Shown here: piece by piece, positions 56,962-64,000 of the stretch
How the letters are laid out: every line of letters starts with the position of its first letter
How positions within the stretch are numbered: position 1 is the first letter of the stretch
Assembly (NCBI GenBank): GCA_030546905.1
Contig: JAUOPI010000017.1
Coordinates: 18,415 to 82,414 of the forward strand
DNA from: Granulosicoccaceae sp. 1_MG-2023
Lineage (GTDB): Bacteria > Pseudomonadota > Gammaproteobacteria > Granulosicoccales > Granulosicoccaceae
Length of the DNA: 64,000 nucleotides
Reading direction: 5' to 3'
Notes under the pieces: generated by a model
Databases searched by the model: none
Seen by the model: only the letters and a program-made list of their open reading frames with translations
Told to the model about the DNA's origin: nothing
Program-made: the position numbers and the translations under genes

Positions 56962-57990
56962 TTACTTGAGGCCTTTACCGTCGTGCTCAAGACCCACCAA
57001 GTCAAACCCTTTAACAACCAACAATTCCTTGCCCTTGGCATTGGGCTGATGATACGAAATATATACCTTACCAGCCGCACCGCGGAACACAGTTTGATGC
57101 CCACCATCATACACGCCCAACTGAAACGTTGGCCCCTCGCACGCGGTGCCGGCAAAAAAACCAGCACAGTCCGTATAAACAACTGTATATTTATTCGCGT
57201 TAGTGAAGGTTGACCAAAAAAGCAAAAGCTCGTCATCCTCCTCACGTACGATCAACTGAGGGGAGTCTGTGACCAGCGGATATATCGGCGAACCGGCGCC
57301 AAAATCCGCATCCGGACCGACAAGTTCAAACTCCCCATCGACAAGTTTATCTAGCGACTCATTCAATTCCGAGTACACGATACGGCCACCCTGACCGGGA
57401 TCCCATTCGACACTATAGAGCAAATATGCGTTATCATCATGAAAAAACATTGAAGCATCCAACACCGCTCGGTTTGATATTAACGTCGAATGAAACGAAT
57501 AAGGGCCTTCGATTCGATCCGCCCTGTAAATTAGAACATCGCGCACAGCCTTCTTAAACAGAGAGTTGTTAGGCGTATGTAAATTATACGAAGGCCGTGT
57601 TTTTGTCTCGGTAAATACTACATAAAAATGACCTTTGAACCGGTACAGCTTCGGCGCCCAAATCAGCCGTTCATCCGAGCCCGACCTGCTTAACAACCGA
57701 CCAGAATACGACCATTTCTCTAAATCACTACTTGTATACCGAACAACACCTGCCCCCCCCACGCGTTGCCCAACCGGCGCAAAAGCAGACTGCACTATCA
57801 AACTATATATCTCGCTTTCTTTATCAAAATAAATATAAGGATCGCGCAAACTAATATCACTGCCCGCCCCCTCAGAGCTCGAGTCCGCCACGCCTATTAC
57901 TGGCCCACAGCAAACCCAAACAAAAAACCACCAAAAAAAAACAGATCTATGGTGCTTTACTGCCGAAGTGCGATCGCAAGAATGCAGCAC
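56962..57990 (-). CDS. Exported GH43-like five-bladed propeller glycosidase
   Basis: 342 residues from GTG 57990, which has AAGGTGG upstream; TTG 58011 is an alternative. Signal-like N-terminus (SVFFWWFFVWVCCGPVIGVA). The propeller carries candidate catalytic acids: base aspartate in ISLRDPYIYFD, the pKa-modulating aspartate in AVLDASMFFHDDNAYLLYS, and a glutamate around LVVKG or ELNESLD to be placed by alignment. GH43 enzymes act on arabinofuranosides, xylosides, galactans and some galactofuranosides. Overlaps the DUF4422 gene. Confidence 0.72.
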   Translation of the reverse strand: MLHSCDRTSAVKHHRSVFFWWFFVWVCCGPVIGVADSSSEGAGSDISLRDPYIYFDKESEIYSLIVQSAFAPVGQRVGGAGVVRYTSSDLEKWSYSGRLLSRSGSDERLIWAPKLYRFKGHFYVVFTETKTRPSYNLHTPNNSLFKKAVRDVLIYRADRIEGPYSFHSTLISNRAVLDASMFFHDDNAYLLYSVEWDPGQGGRIVYSELNESLDKLVDGEFELVGPDADFGAGSPIYPLVTDSPQLIVREEDDELLLFWSTFTNANKYTVVYTDCAGFFAGTACEGPTFQLGVYDGGHQTVFRGAAGKVYISYHQPNAKGKELLVVKGFDLVGLEHDGKGLK

Positions 57991-58726
57991 CGAAACTAAC
58001 CACCTTGGCAACCACTTTCTCCTTTTCTAGTGAAACGACATCCAGCCGACCAACACTGACCGCATTAGCATTATAGGCCAACCATACATTGAACAACCTT
58101 TCAGCCAAAAATCCGATAACTCGTTGCTGGTACGAATCGTAGTTAGACACATCAATTTCTTGTTCAATCCGACCCAGCAAAGGGAAAAGCCACTCGCAGT
58201 ATTTATCGTACACACTACGCTTGGCAATTAACATATTAAATCGGACCAACTCCCTTGAAGAAACGACATGATCAAAAGCCGAAATATAATCCGGATACAT
58301 TACAGCCAGCACATCACGCGCCACACGCAAATCACGAGAATAGTGCCGAATCGCATATTGCTGCCAGACACTGAATACAAAATAGCTACGCGCCTTAGGA
58401 ATTAAAATATCGTATTTTGAAAGCGCTGCATCGACCCCCTTCTCGTCAATGATATTCTTCGACATAAACCTGGTAGTACTAAACGACGACGATGTGAAAT
58501 ACCTTCGATAGTGAACCAACCCTTTTATTGCACTCTGGTCGTTTTTCCACTGCCAGTAAAGCGCTGTAAGCTCGCAGTAACTCGCATTTTTATCGGATAT
58601 TGAAATCCCATCATTGTCACAAGCGTAGCCAAGCTTGTCCTTGCCTTGCGCACCGACTTGCATTGGAACATAAAGATCCAAAGCCGGAAAATCATAACGC
58701 TTGTGAGTAGCAACCAAAATTGACAT
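57947..58726 (-). CDS. DUF4422-family protein, probable glycosyltransferase
   Basis: 259 residues. Typical wording: ILVATHKRYDFPALDLYVPM, DNDGISISDKNASYCELTAL, YWQWKN and GLVHYRRYF, then ILIPKARSYFVFSVWQQYA. The family is found in capsule and O-antigen clusters and is predicted to transfer sugars. Five bases downstream of glf, so it may add the UDP-galactofuranose-derived residue or its neighbour; that is inference. Confidence 0.85.
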   Translation of the reverse strand: MSILVATHKRYDFPALDLYVPMQVGAQGKDKLGYACDNDGISISDKNASYCELTALYWQWKNDQSAIKGLVHYRRYFTSSSFSTTRFMSKNIIDEKGVDAALSKYDILIPKARSYFVFSVWQQYAIRHYSRDLRVARDVLAVMYPDYISAFDHVVSSRELVRFNMLIAKRSVYDKYCEWLFPLLGRIEQEIDVSNYDSYQQRVIGFLAERLFNVWLAYNANAVSVGRLDVVSLEKEKVVAKVVSFGAAFLRSHFGSKAP

Positions 58727-58731
58727 TGCGC

Positions 58732-59901
<1,170 letters not shown>

Positions 59902-60669
59902 TCAAAATTCATACCCAAACAATTCAATGTCTTTGCGGTATAGCTCAGCAACAATTTGACGAGTTTCATCATCATAATACGACCTGTAATCACGCCGATC
60001 CGACGAGTTGATTACTTTCAAACCATCTGTCTCTCCTAGCGACAACTTTTTACTGATATAGACATATTCATCAGCAAGTTTTTCGAATTTGGCAACATAG
60101 TCAACAATCGAGCGTCCTGCGGAAGAGTATACAAACTCGTATTGCGGCCGAAAGTGGGGCCAAGCCAGGACTTTCCTACGGAACTTGGGCTGATCACGGA
60201 GTGCCTTTACAAAATCCCCGAAACTCTCATATGGCCGTAAATACTTCTCAGAAAAACGGAGGTCCAGATCGGAACCGTCTAACGAGATCCCTCCCCCCGC
60301 ATTGAGATAAGCATATGCAGACACAAACCTATCCCAAGGGTTTCTCGCCACCGTGAATACAAAATATCTTTGAAGATTCACACCGGACTCTACATATTTG
60401 TCTGCAGTGAAATGGGCATAAACACCATCCCCGGGGCAAAGTGCGTTTCTAATAGAGTTCCCGCCTGTTTTGGGGATATGTATAAATACAAACCCATGCT
60501 CCCTCTCCAGATCAGACAAAACAGGCTTACAATCTTTGACGTAATCTCTTAGCCCTACCGGCGCAACCCTGACCCACATAGATTTTAGGCGAGATCGCAA
60601 CAAAGGAAAACGCTTACTAAATTCTTTTAAGGCGTAAACAACACGCTCCAGACCTATATACATATTCAA
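59902..60669 (-). CDS. Sulfotransferase family 2-like protein
   Basis: 255 residues. PAPS-binding 5'-phosphosulfate loop FVFIHIPKTGGNSIRNALCP and 3'-phosphate-binding FTVARNPWDRFVSAYAYLN are intact. Family members sulfate carbohydrates. No PAPS synthesis genes are in the window. Starts four bases inside the polymerase gene's stop (ATGA). AT-rich composition. Confidence 0.88.
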   Translation of the reverse strand: MNMYIGLERVVYALKEFSKRFPLLRSRLKSMWVRVAPVGLRDYVKDCKPVLSDLEREHGFVFIHIPKTGGNSIRNALCPGDGVYAHFTADKYVESGVNLQRYFVFTVARNPWDRFVSAYAYLNAGGGISLDGSDLDLRFSEKYLRPYESFGDFVKALRDQPKFRRKVLAWPHFRPQYEFVYSSAGRSIVDYVAKFEKLADEYVYISKKLSLGETDGLKVINSSDRRDYRSYYDDETRQIVAELYRKDIELFGYEF

Positions 60670-62027
60670 ATATCACCCGCCAAATGCTCGGACCGATACC
60701 TAGCTTGACTCCGAGAAAACACCAGCAAAGATACAAGCACAACTGCAAAAAAACCAGTTTCGATAGTATATAATTTATCATATAGTGAAAGCTGATACAT
60801 GAGAGCAAAATTAAATACCATACGCGCGCCAAAAATCAGAATAATAACACTATTCATACGCACGCCGGCCAACAGAAGCGTCAAAGCCCCGGAGAAGTAG
60901 ACCGCCAAAACGATATGCATAAACAGCATCCAAAGCACCCCGCCCTCCAGCAACAAAGTAGCCTGCGTTGATCCGTTATATACACGGTTATTTTCAACGA
61001 TGCCCGACATCCAATCGCTAGGCACCATCTCATGCATTAAACTGTAGATACGATGAAATGAATAGGAATCGCTTGAATAGTGCGAGTTATAACCAAGCCC
61101 CTGCGTATAAAGGTTGTACGCCTCGTTCCACAACTGTCCTTGCTGTAAAAGACGCACACAGTAATACGTCCCCTTTTCCAATTCGGGAAATATCATAAAA
61201 TTTATTATCGCGGCTGCAACCAACAACACCCCGAAACCGATAGCAAGAATCGGATAAGCCTTCGACCTGACTTGATCGCCGCGCAGGCGCTTGGCAAGAA
61301 CATAAACGATCAAAAAGAAGTTTAGACAGGTGAACATCATTCCGAACTTTTCACCGGTCCCGACGGTATTAACCAGAAATAGCACTACCAAAAAATAAAT
61401 TAATACTGCTGAGGGAAACGCCCTTTTGACCAGCAACATATACAAGAAGGGCTGCAAATACAATGCCAAATTATGCAGCTGACTTATATATCTCGGCAAA
61501 ATTTGTGCTCGATAATGAAACCGGTCGACTCCATTTGCTACAGCTGGCCCGTAATGCAAATACACTTCGTAAAATACGTATAACTCCAATAGCATGAGCA
61601 CAGCCAAAATTAGAAAGTGAACTGTTCTGCCTTCGCCGAAACCTTTAAAATAAAACTTATTTTCATCGCATACGAGCGCAAGCATATAAAACAATGCTGA
61701 ATAAAAGACCAACTGAGACAATAAGAATAGATAGGCACTACCGCTATCGACCACGCTATTGTACGAATCAAGCTCAACAAGGTACACGCGATCTACATTA
61801 AGAAACATCACAGCAAGAGCGCACGTTACTGAGAAAAACGCCCCCTTAATCGCCAACACGCCAAATACTGGATACTTTATGTACATGTATACCATATACA
61901 ATCCCCAAACCAACGTGAGGACGTATGGCTCGTAAGTAAACGGATAGGCCAGGCCATATACGTGAACAACCGACATTACTAATAACGTAATCAACCCCGT
62001 TCGTAACAAATTACTTTTGCCCGCCAA
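60666..62027 (-). CDS. wzy: Wzy-like polysaccharide polymerase
   Basis: 453 residues with about 10-12 membrane helices and no soluble domain. A large loop between later helices (QLWNEAYNLYTQGLGYNSHY and SFHRIYSLMHEMVPSDWMSG) is typical of O-antigen polymerases, which are poorly conserved. Called from topology, context with the Wzx-type flippase, and absence of another candidate. Overlaps the glycosyltransferase by 17 bases. Confidence 0.75.
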   Translation of the reverse strand: MAGKSNLLRTGLITLLVMSVVHVYGLAYPFTYEPYVLTLVWGLYMVYMYIKYPVFGVLAIKGAFFSVTCALAVMFLNVDRVYLVELDSYNSVVDSGSAYLFLLSQLVFYSALFYMLALVCDENKFYFKGFGEGRTVHFLILAVLMLLELYVFYEVYLHYGPAVANGVDRFHYRAQILPRYISQLHNLALYLQPFLYMLLVKRAFPSAVLIYFLVVLFLVNTVGTGEKFGMMFTCLNFFLIVYVLAKRLRGDQVRSKAYPILAIGFGVLLVAAAIINFMIFPELEKGTYYCVRLLQQGQLWNEAYNLYTQGLGYNSHYSSDSYSFHRIYSLMHEMVPSDWMSGIVENNRVYNGSTQATLLLEGGVLWMLFMHIVLAVYFSGALTLLLAGVRMNSVIILIFGARMVFNFALMYQLSLYDKLYTIETGFFAVVLVSLLVFSRSQARYRSEHLAGDI

Positions 62028-62967
62028 AGAACCCTCCTTTTATTTCCGCAAAGCCTCTAGACGTATTAGACCTTACCCCGTCAATGACAGCGTGCATAAA
62101 GTACTTAAAATAAATCCTTCGTCGCGGATAATTGACCGAAGCCACAGCCCATAGGCAAACTCTTTGCACCAACACAACAAGATACAACCATTTCTTATCG
62201 ATCAGCGTCTTATAAAACAATATCCTGTTGCGATATGTGTAGTAGACCTTCCACTCCGGAAGGTACACATCGCTATTCCCCTGAAGCGTTTCACAGTCAT
62301 GAACAAAAGCCAACTCGGGTCTAAATAGAATCCTGCGCCCTGCTTTTTTTATTTGATACGTGTAAATCATATCGTCTGCATATATAAATAACTCAGGGTC
62401 AGGCAACCCAAGATAACTACGCACAGAGTCGGCGCGAACAAAGAACCCAACAAACGTGACGGCATCCACCTCCCCACCAACAATATACATTTCATCCGAA
62501 ACTCGGCTTTTACCACGTGATCCTGCGGCGGTTCGTCGCAAAAATGGATTTAGAAATGGCCGATTCATTTCCGCGATAACTCCGGTCGGTAGATATACCG
62601 CGGCAGAAACAGCATCAACTGTTGGCTCGATATCAATCGAAATAGTACGAAACTGCTCTATACACCCAACCTCAGGATACGAATCGTCATCGTGCATACA
62701 AATCCAACTGGGATTATGCTTGAGAGCCTCTGCCAAGCCTAGGTTAAACCCTCCCGCCCCCCCCACGTTTCGTACCGAATTAACAACCACCACTTTGTCT
62801 TCGTCAAGTGACGAGAGCCATTCTTCCGTACCGTCTGTACTCGCGTTATTTACTACGATTATTGTATCGAAGGGCTCTTTTAGGGACCGCGAGATTGTTT
62901 CCTTTAGCTTTTCCAAACGATTAAACGTAACCACCACATCAATAAGACGCATACTCACCCCAGTCAT
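62011..62967 (-). CDS. Family-2 glycosyltransferase, GlfT2/RfbF-like
   Basis: 318 residues (ATG 62967; ATG 62952 is an alternative). GT-A fold: IDVVVTFNRLEKLKETI, TIIVVNNASTDGTEEWLSSL, NVGGAGGFNLGLAEAL, metal motif in CMHDDDSYPE, and YADDMIYTYQIKKAGRRILF. NVGGAGGF and the DDD motif resemble galactofuranosyl- and rhamnosyltransferases. With glf nearby, a galactofuranosyltransferase is plausible. Confidence 0.85.
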   Translation of the reverse strand: MTGVSMRLIDVVVTFNRLEKLKETISRSLKEPFDTIIVVNNASTDGTEEWLSSLDEDKVVVVNSVRNVGGAGGFNLGLAEALKHNPSWICMHDDDSYPEVGCIEQFRTISIDIEPTVDAVSAAVYLPTGVIAEMNRPFLNPFLRRTAAGSRGKSRVSDEMYIVGGEVDAVTFVGFFVRADSVRSYLGLPDPELFIYADDMIYTYQIKKAGRRILFRPELAFVHDCETLQGNSDVYLPEWKVYYTYRNRILFYKTLIDKKWLYLVVLVQRVCLWAVASVNYPRRRIYFKYFMHAVIDGVRSNTSRGFAEIKGGFFGGQK

Positions 62968-62992
62968 TACTTCAATAAATTGCGCTACACTG

Positions 62993-64000
62993 CTAGTAAG
63001 CGCCCCTCTGCCACACCAGGACAGAGATCGTTTTAAATAAGATAACTATGTCATACCAAAGAGACCAATTACGCACATACCACGCATCAAGCCTCACCCT
63101 GGTATGATATTCGACATCATTGCGCCCACTTATCTGCCAAAGCCCGGTAATACCCGGCCGCGTTTGCAGGTAATAAAGCGACTGCGGACCGTAAAGGGAC
63201 AACTCGTCCGGACGCACGGGACGCGGACCGACAAGACTCATATCGCCAGTAAAGACGCTCCAGAGTTGTGGCAATTCGTCTATGCTCGTGGCGCGAATAA
63301 AATGCCCCAGCTTGGTGATGCGCGGGTCATTTTTGAGTTTTTGTGTTCTCTCGTATTCCTCACGCGCCTCGGGGTTGTCGCGCAGCAGCTCCTGGAGTTT
63401 TTTCTCCGCATTGACTTGCATAGAGCGGAATTTCCAGCACTTAAATATGCGCCCGTTGCGTCCTATCCGTCGCTGGCTGTAAAACGCCGGGCCGCCATCC
63501 TGCCCTACTTTGATAGTCAGGTACACAAACAAGGGCGACAGCGCCAGCAAGCCCAGACCGGACACCACAACATCAAAGCCACGCTTGATAAAACGCGGTA
63601 TGCGGTTCGATAGGTTGTTGCGGATACGCAGATGCATGACTTCGTGACGGAAGATTGGGGAGATTTCCGTCCCCATCAGCGGCAGCCCGCGTAGTGGCGG
63701 GATTATACTCATATTGTTCTGTGAGGCGGCCAGTTCTTCGAGCAGCGCGCTGTGCACGGTGTAGTCATCGGCGTCCAGCGCCAACACCACATAAGGCCTG
63801 CCCAGGGCGCGCAGGCGGGCTTTGAGGTCGCCGCCAAGGCGCATCAGCTTGAATTTGCGGTCGATGCAGTGGATTTCGTCACGCACGGAGACGGTTTCTT
63901 CTTCGGTCACCATGCGTTCGAGCTCGCTGATTTCCACCAGCGCCACCACTTCAAACCCCATCAGGATATTGCTTTCGATGGCCAGCGCGCTTTCGCGGGC
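62993..64000 (-). CDS. wbaP: WbaP-like undecaprenyl-phosphate sugar-phosphotransferase (5' end outside window)
   Basis: The frame is open to the right edge of the window (residues ALAIESNIL before MGFEV), so the N-terminus is missing. C-terminal catalytic domain: KRGFDVVVSGLGLLALSPLF (membrane entry), FYSQRRIGRNGRIFKCWKFR, RITKLGHFIRATSIDELPQL, MSLVGPRPVRPDEL and RPGITGLWQISGRNDVEY. The extra N-terminal CoA-binding-3-like domain marks the full-length WbaP type, which loads galactose-1-phosphate on undecaprenyl phosphate. GC-rich again, unlike the cluster downstream. Confidence 0.92.
   Translation of the reverse strand, partial: ARESALAIESNILMGFEVVALVEISELERMVTEEETVSVRDEIHCIDRKFKLMRLGGDLKARLRALGRPYVVLALDADDYTVHSALLEELAASQNNMSIIPPLRGLPLMGTEISPIFRHEVMHLRIRNNLSNRIPRFIKRGFDVVVSGLGLLALSPLFVYLTIKVGQDGGPAFYSQRRIGRNGRIFKCWKFRSMQVNAEKKLQELLRDNPEAREEYERTQKLKNDPRITKLGHFIRATSIDELPQLWSVFTGDMSLVGPRPVRPDELSLYGPQSLYYLQTRPGITGLWQISGRNDVEYHTRVRLDAWYVRNWSLWYDIVILFKTISVLVWQRGAY

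Overview
The window reads as a chromosomal segment from an aerobic to microaerobic gammaproteobacterium with pseudomonad-like traits. The signs are TamA/TamB, a cbb3 oxidase cluster behind an FNR/Anr-type box, a short Lpp/OprI-type lipoprotein, EF-P with its EpmA ligase, a FimX-like pilus regulator, a single-chain PurL, a one-piece tmRNA with tag ANDDNYALAA, and many REP palindromes of the GTAGGAGCGGCTATAGCCGC kind. No 16S rRNA or other taxonomic marker is present, so genus is not assigned. Most of the window is GC-rich by eye; about 55.0-63.0 kb is clearly AT-richer.

Layout. 0-4.3 kb: 3' end of tamA and all of tamB. 4.7-14.3 kb: cbb3 oxidase module, with ccoI-ccoS leftward and ccoNOQP, a small membrane gene, ccoG, fixH and a SafE-like gene rightward. 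14.5-19.6 kb: rnd, DAHP synthase, apt, an aminotransferase, a Trm112-like protein and a secreted protein. 19.9-24.0 kb: acyltransferase, cbpA-like DnaJ protein and a CPA1 antiporter. 24.1-24.9 kb: an EndoU-domain lipoprotein followed without a gap by a small acidic protein, a candidate toxin-immunity pair. 25.1-27.0 kb: two L,D-transpeptidases flanking an Lpp-type lipoprotein. 27.4-32.7 kb: FAH-family hydrolase, HAD phosphatase, a large acyl-CoA-synthetase-like/GNAT protein and a divergent deacetylase. 32.8-37.7 kb: an HExxH protein, epmA, efp, a fimX-like gene and a CPXCG protein. 37.7-42.4 kb: tandem REP array and purL. 42.5-43.3 kb: REPs and ssrA. 43.5-48.3 kb: a methyltransferase coupled to a PLD-helicase-S24 protease fusion, plus a PD-(D/E)xK nuclease-like gene. 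48.7-54.3 kb: P3-type H+-ATPase coupled to a PhaC-like alpha/beta enzyme, a Tat-exported transglutaminase-like protein and two more REP arrays. 54.3-64.0 kb: decayed outer-membrane beta-barrel gene, then a leftward polysaccharide cluster (flippase, GH43-like enzyme, DUF4422 protein, glf, sulfotransferase, polymerase, family-2 glycosyltransferase, WbaP-like initiating transferase cut by the window edge).

Most notable candidates: (1) the PLD/SF2-helicase protein with a UmuD-like self-cleaving tail, translationally coupled to a methyltransferase, possibly a damage-triggered defence effector; (2) the lipoprotein EndoU and its possible immunity partner; (3) four REP arrays, each with its own spacer sequence and period; (4) the polysaccharide cluster, whose genes suggest a galactofuranose-containing and perhaps sulfated polymer next to a dead export-barrel gene.
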